From the NCBI GenBank assembly GCA_050743385.1, contig JBOGFJ010000105.1:1-8413 (forward strand): a stretch of DNA of 8,413 nucleotides, given 5' to 3'. Position 1 is the stretch's first letter; every line of letters begins with the position of its first letter. Shown here piece after piece: positions 1-6,582 of the stretch. This stretch comes from JACDBD01 sp050743385. Its GTDB lineage: Bacteria > Actinomycetota > Acidimicrobiia > IMCC26256 > JACDBD01. The notes under the pieces were generated by a model, which had not been told where the DNA came from, did no database searches, and saw only the letters and a program-made list of their open reading frames with translations. Made by a program: the position numbers and the translations under genes.

Positions 1-1143
1 GGATGGAGCCAGTCGCCGCAGCGGGCCGGCCCGGCGGACGAGCTGGCCGAGCAGACGGACCGAACGTCGGGGCACGCGCCGCGAGCCCTCCGCTGCGACC
101 TCGCCGAGCACCAGGCGGGCGCGCCGGAGTCGCGAGTCGGGGACGGCGTAGCGCAGGCGGTGTCCGAGCCCCACGTCGGCGCTCACGAGCGGCCACGTCA
201 CGTCGAGGACCGGCGCGAGCGCAGCGCGGCGCAGCCGGCCCCCGGAGAGCTCGACGAGGTCGGCGGGCACCGCTGCACCGAGCCGCCGGGCATGGCGGAG
301 CATGACTGCGACCGCAGTCGCGCAACGGGCCGCGCGAGCACGGGTGGCGACGCGGGCCCAGTCGATGGTCGAGCCCGCCGCCGCGACCACCACCGCGATG
401 TCGACCGACCAGATGAGGCGCTGGAAGTGGTGGAACGGCTTGGCGGCGTGCGACGCGAGCGCCACGATCTCGTCCTCGACGTCGAGCCCGAACGCGGCGA
501 TACCGAAGAGCCGGCGCGGGGTGCGTCGCCGCCAAAGATCTCGGGCTGTCAGCCGATCGGCGCGCTCGTGCCGCGACTCCAGCTCGTGGTGCAGCTCGAG
601 CGGGAAGTCGGGCACCAGCGGATGCTGGAGGACGGTGTCGTAGTCGTGACGGGCGTCGCCGCGCCAGACGGTCCAGCCCGCGCCCGTGAGCGCTGCGATC
701 CCCGCGTCGTGCTGCTCCGTCGGCAGCAGGAGATCGAGGTCGTCCATCGGGCGGAGCCCGGGCTCCGGGTACCGCGCCGCCACGGTCGGCCCCTTGAGCA
801 CGAGCGGCTCCAGCCCCGCGGTCGTGAGTGGCTCGATCGCGGTCGCGAGCGCGACCGGCAGCAGCAACGCCGCCTGGGCCCGGCGGACCTCGTACTCCGT
901 GTGCAGCGGACTCCGCGCCGCCCCCAGCGCCACGAGGCGGTCGGCGGCCGCGAGTGCGCGCCACAGGAGCGGGCCCGCGTGCTGAGGGAGCGCCAGGTGC
1001 GCCGCGAGCGCGACGTCGGCGCCGGCGTCGACGACGGCGCACACGCACTCGGGACGCGGAACGGGCCGGCACGCCTCCCACAACAGACGCGTGGTGGCAA
1101 GCGCCACGTCGCCCCGCTGCTCGACGATCGCCGGCGCCGCCAC
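1..1143 (-). CDS. Nucleotidyltransferase family protein (NTP_transf_5 type), 3' end cut by window
   Basis: The frame is open for 381 codons from a GTG at 1143 to the window edge, so the C-terminus is missing. The start is supported by GGAG at 1151-1154, seven bases upstream, and it lies one base after the permease stop. The diagnostic segment is LKG (residues 116-118), then a tyrosine-proline, then GLRPMDDLDLLLP (129-141), with the acidic pair typical of the NTP_transf_5 (PF14907) nucleotidyltransferase fold. Later come an LELHHELE stretch and an HAAKPFHHFQRL segment like the family's conserved histidine region. The visible end is rich in arginine. Members of this family accompany HprK-like kinases in lasso-peptide and exopolysaccharide clusters; one, PsmN, is reported to add sugars to a phosphorylated lasso peptide. 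By inference, this protein modifies the product of the upstream kinase. Its donor and acceptor cannot be read from the sequence. The family call is firm; the role is open. Confidence 0.85.
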   Translation of the reverse strand, partial: MAAPAIVEQRGDVALATTRLLWEACRPVPRPECVCAVVDAGADVALAAHLALPQHAGPLLWRALAAADRLVALGAARSPLHTEYEVRRAQAALLLPVALATAIEPLTTAGLEPLVLKGPTVAARYPEPGLRPMDDLDLLLPTEQHDAGIAALTGAGWTVWRGDARHDYDTVLQHPLVPDFPLELHHELESRHERADRLTARDLWRRRTPRRLFGIAAFGLDVEDEIVALASHAAKPFHHFQRLIWSVDIAVVVAAAGSTIDWARVATRARAARCATAVAVMLRHARRLGAAVPADLVELSGGRLRRAALAPVLDVTWPLVSADVGLGHRLRYAVPDSRLRRARLVLGEVAAEGSRRVPRRSVRLLGQLVRRAGPLRRLAPS

Positions 1144-1144
1144 G

Positions 1145-1951
1145 TCAGTACTCCGTGAGGGTGCCCCGACGGCACCCGATCCGGAGGGACAGGCGCACGG
1201 CGAGCAGCGATGCCGGCACCAGGATCGCGATGAACGCCACGATGCCGGCGAGTGCCTGCCAGGCGGGCTCGGGGAGCGGTGTCCCCACCAGCACGTTGCG
1301 CAGCAGGTCGACCGTCGGCGTGAAGGGCTGGACCGCGGACGCCCAGCCGATCCAGTCGGGAAGTAGCTCGACCGGAAAGTAGAGACCGGCGATGAGTGAC
1401 AGGCCCGCGATGATCCAGGTCGCGCCGGCCGTCGCCTGCTTCATCACCAGCACGACCGCCATGAGCAACAGACCGAACGGGGCGAAGGCGAGCGCTCCGA
1501 GGAGCGCGACCGGAACGGCGAGCGCGGCCGTCGACCACCTCACCGACAGGTCGAACACGAGGGCCGCCGAGCCGAGCATCGCAAGGCCGAGTACGAGCGC
1601 GTTGACCACCGGGAACACCAACGACGCCGCCAGCGCCCCGGTCGCCCCGAACGGCGAGATGACGAGCCGCTCGAGCGTGCCCGCGACCATCTCCTGGCGC
1701 AGCCGGGCGGGGGGCGATTGCAGCACCGAGTTGACGATCTGGAGGATGAGCAGCCCGACGACGACGAACGCGTAGTACGCGTCCGGCGACGCGAACGTGC
1801 TGACCCGGATCAGGCGGGAGACGTAGAAGAAGAGTGTCAGGCTGAAGAACCCGCCGAGGAGCTGGGTCACCAGGCCGGTGCGGTACGTGAACGCGGTGCG
1901 GACGTCCCGGCGCACGACGGCGGCGGCGGCGCCGAGGTACTCGGTCACCAT
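1145..1951 (-). CDS. ABC-2 type transporter permease
   Basis: This 268-residue membrane protein is the channel subunit of an ABC exporter whose ATPase is the gene just upstream. About six hydrophobic segments can be seen, near residues 28-48, 58-78, 108-132, 143-168, 177-196 and 233-257. After the second is a cytoplasmic stretch, RQEMVAGTLERLVISPFG (85-102), which matches the E-x-GTLE-x-SP coupling motif of ABC-2 permeases. A proline-rich YFPVELLP turn and an FTPTVDLLRN segment near the end are also characteristic of drug, polysaccharide and peptide exporters. ATG at 1951 overlaps the ATPase gene by 7 bases; a GTG one codon later would give the classical 4-base GTGA overlap, so either start works. 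Substrate is unknown. The kinase and nucleotidyltransferase in the same operon suggest a modified peptide or glycan, which is inference. Confidence 0.9.
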   Translation of the reverse strand: MVTEYLGAAAAVVRRDVRTAFTYRTGLVTQLLGGFFSLTLFFYVSRLIRVSTFASPDAYYAFVVVGLLILQIVNSVLQSPPARLRQEMVAGTLERLVISPFGATGALAASLVFPVVNALVLGLAMLGSAALVFDLSVRWSTAALAVPVALLGALAFAPFGLLLMAVVLVMKQATAGATWIIAGLSLIAGLYFPVELLPDWIGWASAVQPFTPTVDLLRNVLVGTPLPEPAWQALAGIVAFIAILVPASLLAVRLSLRIGCRRGTLTEY

Positions 1952-2598
1952 GGGCGCAGCTTCCCGGCGTGGAGCTCGTAGGCGCGGTCGTACGGGAGCA
2001 CGGCGTCGTCGGCGGTCGGCGAGCACCAGAGCGCCGCGCCACCACGCCGGGTCACGTCTTCGAGCGCGTTGGCGAGCAGCTCGACACCGCTCTCGTCGAG
2101 GCTGGTGCGGGGCTCGTCGAGCAACACGAGGTCTGGCGTATGGAGCAGCGTCATCGCGAGGCGAACGCGTTGGCGTTGTCCCATGGAGAGCCGCTCGACC
2201 CGCCGTTCCGCAAACGGCGTGAGACCGAACCGGTCGATTGCTCCCGCCACCGCGTCGTGGGACCGACGCCCGCGGAGGAACGCGATACCGGCGGCGAACT
2301 CCAGGTTCTGGCGCACCGACAGGCGCGCGTACAGCCCGCGATCACCGGCGGCGAGGAACCCGAGGCGCCGATGGTAGGAGCGGCGGTCGCGATCGGGCCG
2401 GAGTTCGCCCAGGGTGACCGAGCCCGCATCCGGCACGACGATCCCCGTCGCGATCCGAAGCAGGGTCGTCTTGCCCGCGCCGTTGTCGCCGCCCACGCGG
2501 ACGATCTGCCCCGGTTCCACGGTGAGATCCACGCCGTCGAGGACGGTGAGCTCGTCCCAGCACTTCGTCACCCCGACGAGGTCGAGCGCGTTCACCAT
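1945..2598 (-). CDS. ABC transporter ATP-binding protein
   Basis: A 217-residue nucleotide-binding subunit that would drive the ABC-2 permease encoded immediately downstream. Walker A is GDNGAGKTT (37-45), the signature is LSMGQRQR (137-144), and Walker B is LVLLDEP (157-163) with catalytic Glu162. Two usual elements are degenerate. The D-loop reads RTSLDES, and where the H-loop histidine is expected (after the strand ending near residue 191) the sequence is CSPTADD, with no histidine. The Q-loop region (80-91) also lacks a clear glutamine, which is common in CcmA-like exporters. ATG at 2596-2598 shares one base with the kinase stop (TGATG), implying translational coupling. A longer open frame continues upstream to 2832 but would run through the kinase gene and has no ABC homology. 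Length is normal to slightly short for a stand-alone ATPase. Confidence 0.92.
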   Translation of the reverse strand: MVNALDLVGVTKCWDELTVLDGVDLTVEPGQIVRVGGDNGAGKTTLLRIATGIVVPDAGSVTLGELRPDRDRRSYHRRLGFLAAGDRGLYARLSVRQNLEFAAGIAFLRGRRSHDAVAGAIDRFGLTPFAERRVERLSMGQRQRVRLAMTLLHTPDLVLLDEPRTSLDESGVELLANALEDVTRRGGAALWCSPTADDAVLPYDRAYELHAGKLRPW

Positions 2599-3566
2599 CA
2601 CGCCGCCGATCCCGAACGGCTGACGATGCCGTCGATGGCGTCCTCGAGCACGGCGGCGAGCCGGGCCGGCGGCAGGTCGCCGGGAGCGCACACGCGCAGG
2701 AGTGGGACGTTCGCGGCGATGTCGGCGAAGAGCGCGAACCGCCGGGCGAGGCGAGCCGGATCGCGTCCGCTGACGAGCGAGTGCGGGAGAAGCGGGGCCG
2801 CGCTCACCGGGAGACGTCGGCTCGTCACCCACGCGTCACCGCCTCGGACGAGGAAGACCACCGCTGCGAGCGGGAGTGCGCGCGTCACGGCCGAGTCGAC
2901 CGCGATCCAGCGTTCACCGTCGACGACCGCGAGCACACGCCCGATCTGGTCGGCCGGCCCTTCGCTCCGGGGCGGCGCCGGCAGGTTCATCAGCGGCGGG
3001 CCCGGATGCGCGACCGGCACGCCGTCGAGACGCGACAAGCAAAGGACGTCGTCGCAGAGGAATCGCCGGCCTCGGTGCAGGAGCTCGGCGAGCAGCGTCG
3101 ACTTCCCGCCACCCTCGGTTGCCACCACCGCGACCGCGCCGCCGTCGCGCTCGAACCCGGCGGCGTGGAGGGCCTCGTAGCCGCGCGCAAGCGCGGCCGT
3201 ACCCAGACAGGTGTCGAGGAGGAAGCGCCGCCACGCGGGTTCGTCGGGATCGGCCGCCCAGCAGCGCAACACGCGCCCACCGGCTGCGAGATGGAACGCC
3301 GCCCGCCGGTCGTACTCGATCCGGTGGTCGCCGGCCCGTCCCCGCTCGATGCGGTACCGGCAGCCGTCCCCGAGCGCCGTCTCCCGCGCCACCGGCGGCG
3401 CGATCGGACCGCTGAAGGCCGCCCGAACCGTCTCCGGCGTGGTCACCGAGATCTCGACGTCGGGCGATCGTGGATCGGGCATGGGCGGAAGCTCGGGCAG
3501 GGCGAACCGAGCCCGGAGGCGCAGACCGAAGGCACGGTGGGTCGTCGTCCCTCCGAAACTGCCCAT
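2598..3566 (-). CDS. HprK-like (HPr kinase-related) P-loop kinase
   Basis: A 322-residue protein of the HPr kinase-related group found in peptide-tailoring and polysaccharide clusters, not the true HPr kinase of sugar regulation. It opens with an AFGLRLRARFALPEL stretch (12-26) typical of the group. A middle segment, ALARGYEALHAAG (125-137), precedes the P-loop TEGGGKSTLLAELL (150-163). Then comes RRFLCDDVLCLSR (167-179), where the paired aspartates match the catalytic DD of HprK-type kinases. In the P-loop the usual first glycine is alanine (Ala149), but Lys155, Ser156 and Thr157 are present. Known relatives PadeK, ThcoK and PsmK phosphorylate the C-terminal serine of lasso peptides; a similar phosphotransfer onto a peptide or glycan is the inferred role. 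ATG at 3566 has AGGGCGG just upstream. It is the first gene of the four-gene operon and lies 105 bases after the peptidase gene, so it may have its own promoter. Confidence 0.82.
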   Translation of the reverse strand: MGSFGGTTTHRAFGLRLRARFALPELPPMPDPRSPDVEISVTTPETVRAAFSGPIAPPVARETALGDGCRYRIERGRAGDHRIEYDRRAAFHLAAGGRVLRCWAADPDEPAWRRFLLDTCLGTAALARGYEALHAAGFERDGGAVAVVATEGGGKSTLLAELLHRGRRFLCDDVLCLSRLDGVPVAHPGPPLMNLPAPPRSEGPADQIGRVLAVVDGERWIAVDSAVTRALPLAAVVFLVRGGDAWVTSRRLPVSAAPLLPHSLVSGRDPARLARRFALFADIAANVPLLRVCAPGDLPPARLAAVLEDAIDGIVSRSGSAA

Positions 3567-3582
3567 ACCGCCCTATTCTGGT

Positions 3583-3611
3583 CGAAGGCCGCGGCCTGGG
3601 TCGAGCCTTCG
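3583..3611. repeat. Inverted repeat in the gap before the kinase operon
   Basis: CGAAGGC (3583-3589) is repeated inverted as GCCTTCG (3605-3611), separated by 15 bases that themselves include the palindrome GGCCGCGGCC (3587-3596). It lies 17 to 45 bases upstream of the kinase ATG, within the 105-base gap after the peptidase stop. An operator for the kinase/transporter operon or an RNA hairpin around the 5' end of its mRNA is possible. No T-run follows on the minus strand, so it is not a standard intrinsic terminator for the peptidase gene. Short GC-rich palindromes arise by chance in this base composition. Confidence 0.3.
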
Positions 3612-3671
3612 GCGCCACCTTTCCCGTCGCGAGCGAAGAAACGTGACGCTCCGGGAAGGGCTACGGGTGGC

Positions 3672-4397
3672 TCAGCGGCCGGTGGCCGAGAAGTGCTGAT
3701 AGTCGGCCGACGACCAGACCCCGCCCCACTGCCAGCCGATCGCGGCGAAGGCTGAGACGACCGCGTCGCCCGGACGGATCATGCCCGTGACCTCGAGCGA
3801 CCGGTCGAGATACTGCGCCAACAGAGGATCGGCGAGGTTCGGGTCGCGGACGTACGGGTTCACGAGCGGATTGACGTCGATGGCGCGCCCGAAGGCGTGC
3901 TCCGACCAGGTACCGGGATTGCCGACCACCGCGCGGCAGTTGAAACCGGCGGTGTTGTTGGCTCGCGTCGAAGAGGCGTCGTCGGCCCCGTAATCGTCGA
4001 CGAGCCGCACCCGCTCGATCGGGAACCGCGCGTCGAAGAGCGACGCGAACACGCTCAGCACCGCATCGGCCTGGTCGGCGTGCACGACGAGCTCACCCCG
4101 ATGCTCGACGCCGTCGTAACCCCAGTGATCGAGGGCCAGGACCCGGAGGTCTTCCAGCGGCACCGGGCAGCCTGGCCGCCACGACGCCGACATGCGTGCC
4201 CGCATGGCCTCGTCGATCGGCGCGATCGCACCGTCGAACATCGGTGGCGGTGGCGGGCTCGTCGCTGTCGGCGTCGGCGCGGTCGTCGTGGACGACTGCG
4301 GTGGCCGCGCGGCCGAGGAGCGCTCGGGCGACGTATCGCTCGAGCAGCCTGCCGCCGCGACCAGCGCTACGACGAGAGCTCGAAGCCACACCACCAC
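3672..4397 (-). CDS. Secreted M15-family D,D-peptidase lipoprotein (VanY/CwlK-like)
   Basis: A 241-residue exported zinc peptidase. The N-terminus is a short lipoprotein signal: hydrophobic residues 4-16, then the lipobox AAGC with Cys18. A low-complexity Ser/Thr/Pro linker (about 20-53) follows, which would hold the domain away from the membrane. The catalytic part has the M15 pattern WSEHAFGRAIDVNPLVNPYV (164-183), giving zinc ligands His167 and Asp174. The end, WQWGGVWSSADYQHF (222-236), supplies His235. This is the M15_4 / D-alanyl-D-alanine carboxypeptidase-like group that cuts D-Ala-containing links in peptidoglycan stems or cross-bridges. GTG at 4397 follows directly after an in-frame stop at 4398-4400, so the start can only be here or one codon later. 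No strong Shine-Dalgarno is seen. It lies 44 bases after the P450 gene, on the same strand. Its exact bond specificity cannot be read. Confidence 0.88.
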   Translation of the reverse strand: MVVWLRALVVALVAAAGCSSDTSPERSSAARPPQSSTTTAPTPTATSPPPPPMFDGAIAPIDEAMRARMSASWRPGCPVPLEDLRVLALDHWGYDGVEHRGELVVHADQADAVLSVFASLFDARFPIERVRLVDDYGADDASSTRANNTAGFNCRAVVGNPGTWSEHAFGRAIDVNPLVNPYVRDPNLADPLLAQYLDRSLEVTGMIRPGDAVVSAFAAIGWQWGGVWSSADYQHFSATGR

Positions 4398-4441
4398 TCA
4401 CGATAGGTGTCGCAGCACGCGGGAGTGCTTCGGCCTGGCGC

Positions 4442-5569
4442 CTAGCTCCGCGCCAACGGCGACGACGGGGTGAACCGCACCGGCATCGATTCGAGTCCGC
4501 TGATGAAGTTCGCCCGTCGCCGCGGGAGGGTGTCGGGATCGGTGGCGAGCTCGAGATCGGGCATCCGCGCGAGCAACCGCTCGAACATCACGTTCAGCTC
4601 GAGGCGGGCCAGCGCCTGGCCGAGGCAGTAATGCGCGCCGAAGCCGAACGCGACGTGCTCGTTGGGTTGGCGCTCCACGTCGAAGCGGTACGGGTCGGCG
4701 AATTTCTCCTCGTCGCGGTTCGCCGACTCGTAGAGCAGCATGCACTTCTGGCCCGCCCGGAGCGGTTGGCCCAGGAACTCGACGTCGCGGGTGACCGTGC
4801 GGCACATGTTCTTGATGGGTGAGACCCAGCGCAGCATCTCCTCCACCGCGACCGGGATCTTGGCCGGGTCGTGGAGCAGCAGCTTGCGCTGCTCCGGGTG
4901 GAGCACCAGCTGCTCCATCCCGCCGCTCACGACATGACGGGTGGTCTCGTCGCCGCCCACGAGGATCAGCAGCGACTCGTGCAGCACCTCGTCGGGGTCG
5001 AGGTGGTCGCCGTCGACCTCCGCGTGCACGAGCACGCTCAACAGATCGTCGGTGGGCTGCTTCTGGCGCGCTGCGACTGCGTGCGTGCAGAACGCGGTGT
5101 AGCCTTGCATCGCCTCCATCGCCTTCGTGTACTGCTCGTCGGTGGCGTTGCCGCTCTGCGCGCTCACCATGTCGTCCGACCACTGCAGCAGGTCGTCGCG
5201 ATCCCCGGGCGCCACACCCAACATGTCGCCGATCATGATCATGGGGAGCGGAGCGGCGATGTCGCGGACGAAGTCGCACTCCCCCTGCTCACAGACCTCG
5301 TCGATGATCCCGTCGCAGACCTCGCGGACGTTGTGCTCGCTCTCGCGTACGCGCCCGGGGGTGAAGCCCTTGTTGACGAGCTTGCGACGCGCCCAGTGTT
5401 CGGGATCGTCCATGTCGATCATCATCGGGATCGGGCCGGAGTCGGGGCGGATGCCTCCGGCGCTGGAGAACGTCGAGGGATCTTTTGACGCCGCGATCAC
5501 CGCCTCGTACGACGCCAGGCCCCACACGCCGTTGCGCTCGTCGAAGTAGACGGGCGCGTGCTTGCGCAT
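4442..5569 (-). CDS. Cytochrome P450, CYP142-like (probable steroid side-chain hydroxylase)
   Basis: A cytosolic haem monooxygenase. Numbered from the first canonical start (ATG 5569), the I-helix oxygen-binding motif is GGDETTR (205-211), the ExxR pair is Glu244/Arg247, and the haem loop is FGFGAHYCLG (308-317) with ligand Cys315. Several stretches match mycobacterial CYP142 as I recall it: AGGIRPD near 37-43, MMIDMDDP, GECDFVRDIAAPLPM, the SPIKNMCR segment, and the C-terminal ANFISGLESMPVRFTPS. CYP142 oxidises the terminal (C26/C27) methyl of cholesterol-type side chains using ferredoxin electrons, so a steroid or similar hydrophobic substrate is inferred. The protein is truncated at this start. 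Codons up to about 5644 still encode the conserved N-terminal region (PDIDLVDGGFYVDDP), but no ATG, GTG or TTG exists there before an in-frame TAG at 5654-5656. It follows the dehydrogenase gene closely and is probably cotranscribed. Confidence 0.93.
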   Translation of the reverse strand: MRKHAPVYFDERNGVWGLASYEAVIAASKDPSTFSSAGGIRPDSGPIPMMIDMDDPEHWARRKLVNKGFTPGRVRESEHNVREVCDGIIDEVCEQGECDFVRDIAAPLPMIMIGDMLGVAPGDRDDLLQWSDDMVSAQSGNATDEQYTKAMEAMQGYTAFCTHAVAARQKQPTDDLLSVLVHAEVDGDHLDPDEVLHESLLILVGGDETTRHVVSGGMEQLVLHPEQRKLLLHDPAKIPVAVEEMLRWVSPIKNMCRTVTRDVEFLGQPLRAGQKCMLLYESANRDEEKFADPYRFDVERQPNEHVAFGFGAHYCLGQALARLELNVMFERLLARMPDLELATDPDTLPRRRANFISGLESMPVRFTPSSPLARS

Positions 5570-5644
5570 CCACTCGTACTTCGGCTGGGGGTCGTCGACG
5601 TAGAAGCCGCCGTCGACCAGATCGATGTCGGGGTTGGTGACGAT
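5570..5644 (-). other. Conserved N-terminal coding extension of the P450, without a canonical start codon
   Basis: These 25 codons are in frame with the P450 and encode VTNPDIDLVDGGFYVDDPQ and onward to YEW, which corresponds to the start of CYP142 proteins (PDVDLADGNFYA-type). The only start-like codons are ATC (5642-5644), ATT (5651-5653) and an internal CTG. GGGG at 5657-5660 could serve as a weak ribosome site for the ATC start. Either a rare start codon is used, or a G-to-C change (or sequence error) has removed an ATG at 5642-5644. Confidence 0.6.
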
Positions 5645-5667
5645 GCCGGGAATCTACCCCGGTTGGA

Positions 5668-6453
5668 TCACTCCCCCGCGAGGATGCGACCGAGCTCGGG
5701 ATACCCCTTGTTCGACTCGGCGCCGTCGACGTAGAAGGTCGTGCCGCTCACCCACGAAGCCTCGTCGCTGGCGAGGAACACCGCGGCGTCGGCAATGTCA
5801 CCGGGGGTGCCGGCGCGGCCGAGCGGAATCGATTTCAGGTAGGCATCCCGCAGGGCGGGCATCGCGCGGGCGTACTCCGTGAGCGGGGTGTCGACGAAGC
5901 CGGGACCGATCGCGACGACCCGCACCCCGAGCGGCCCGAGCTCCATGGCAGCGCAGCGCGTGAGCATCGCGACGCCGGCCTTCGCCGTGCAGTAGGCGCT
6001 CATACCCTCGGACGGGACGATGGCGTTGATCGAGGCGATGTTGATGATCACGCCGGCGCGGCCGGCCGAGACCATCGTCTCTGCCTCGTGGCGGGTCGAC
6101 AGGAACACGCCCTTGAGGCAGACGTCGACCACCAGGTCCCACTGGTCGGTCGGGTGCTGGTGGACCGGCGCGTACGTGCCGAGCCCCGCCGCGTTCAGCG
6201 CGAGGTCGAGGCCACCGAAGTCGTCGACGGCGCGCTGGACGAGGCGGGCCACGTCGCCGTCGTTCCGCACGTCGACCACCTCGGAGGCGGCGGCATCACC
6301 CAACTCTTTCACGACCTCGGCAAGGCCGGCTTCGTTCATGTCGCCGAGGACGACGCGTGCACCCTCGGCGACGAAGCGCCGGGCGCATTCGGCGCCGATA
6401 CCCGACGCGCCGCCGGTGATCACGCCGACCCGATCACGCAGTCGATCCCCCAT
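5668..6453 (-). CDS. Short-chain dehydrogenase/reductase (SDR), classical type
   Basis: A 261-residue NAD(P)-dependent oxidoreductase of the classical SDR group. The Rossmann glycine motif is TGGASGIG (13-20), the stabilising motif is NAAG (87-90), the catalytic serine is Ser141 in NIASIN, and the active-site pair is Tyr154/Lys158 in YCTAK. Asp38, at the end of the second strand (VVLGD), suggests NAD rather than NADP. The C-terminal GTTFYVDGAE is typical of the family. One oddity is that the asparagine usual in the VN-LKGVF helix is cysteine (Cys112 in DVCLKGVF). The start at ATG 6453 is fixed by a strong GAGGAGG six bases upstream; an open frame to 6558 exists but lacks homology. The P450 gene follows within about 25 bases, so the enzyme probably oxidises or reduces a hydroxyl or keto group in the same pathway. 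Its substrate is unknown. Confidence 0.92.
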   Translation of the reverse strand: MGDRLRDRVGVITGGASGIGAECARRFVAEGARVVLGDMNEAGLAEVVKELGDAAASEVVDVRNDGDVARLVQRAVDDFGGLDLALNAAGLGTYAPVHQHPTDQWDLVVDVCLKGVFLSTRHEAETMVSAGRAGVIINIASINAIVPSEGMSAYCTAKAGVAMLTRCAAMELGPLGVRVVAIGPGFVDTPLTEYARAMPALRDAYLKSIPLGRAGTPGDIADAAVFLASDEASWVSGTTFYVDGAESNKGYPELGRILAGE

Positions 6454-6458
6454 TGCGA

Positions 6459-6465
6459 CCTCCTC
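6459..6465 (-). promoter_or_regulatory. Strong Shine-Dalgarno of the SDR gene
   Basis: GAGGAGG on the minus strand, five bases before GCAATG. It decides ATG 6453 over the upstream GTG at 6558. A TAGGGT at 6474-6479, fitting the loose actinobacterial -10 pattern TAnnnT, lies just upstream but has no clear -35 partner. Confidence 0.8.
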
Positions 6466-6582
6466 GGGACGGCACCCTACTGCCGGATGCGTTCGCGGCC
6501 CCGAGACGCGCGCGACCGAGATCAGGATCACACGCTGGTCCTTCAACGCGGCGGCCACCAGCGCTTCCGATTCCGACGCCGC

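Noticed and set aside
160..1158. Long plus-strand open frames over the nucleotidyltransferase gene (332 and 184 codons)
   Set aside because: They are antisense to a gene with recognisable motifs. Their products are Arg/Gly-rich without domains, as expected for opposite-strand frames in very GC-rich DNA.
549..2045. 498-codon minus-strand open frame spanning parts of the nucleotidyltransferase and permease
   Set aside because: It is a shifted frame crossing two real genes. Its product is low-complexity Arg/Ser/Thr with no family features.
3567..3671. Possible small precursor peptide gene upstream of the kinase
   Set aside because: The only start here (GTG near 3618) leads into a shifted frame through the kinase gene. 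No short frame with a leader/core layout is present.
6454..6558. N-terminal extension of the SDR from GTG 6558
   Set aside because: A strong GAGGAGG directly before ATG 6453, together with the normal SDR N-terminus there, outweighs an open frame without homology.
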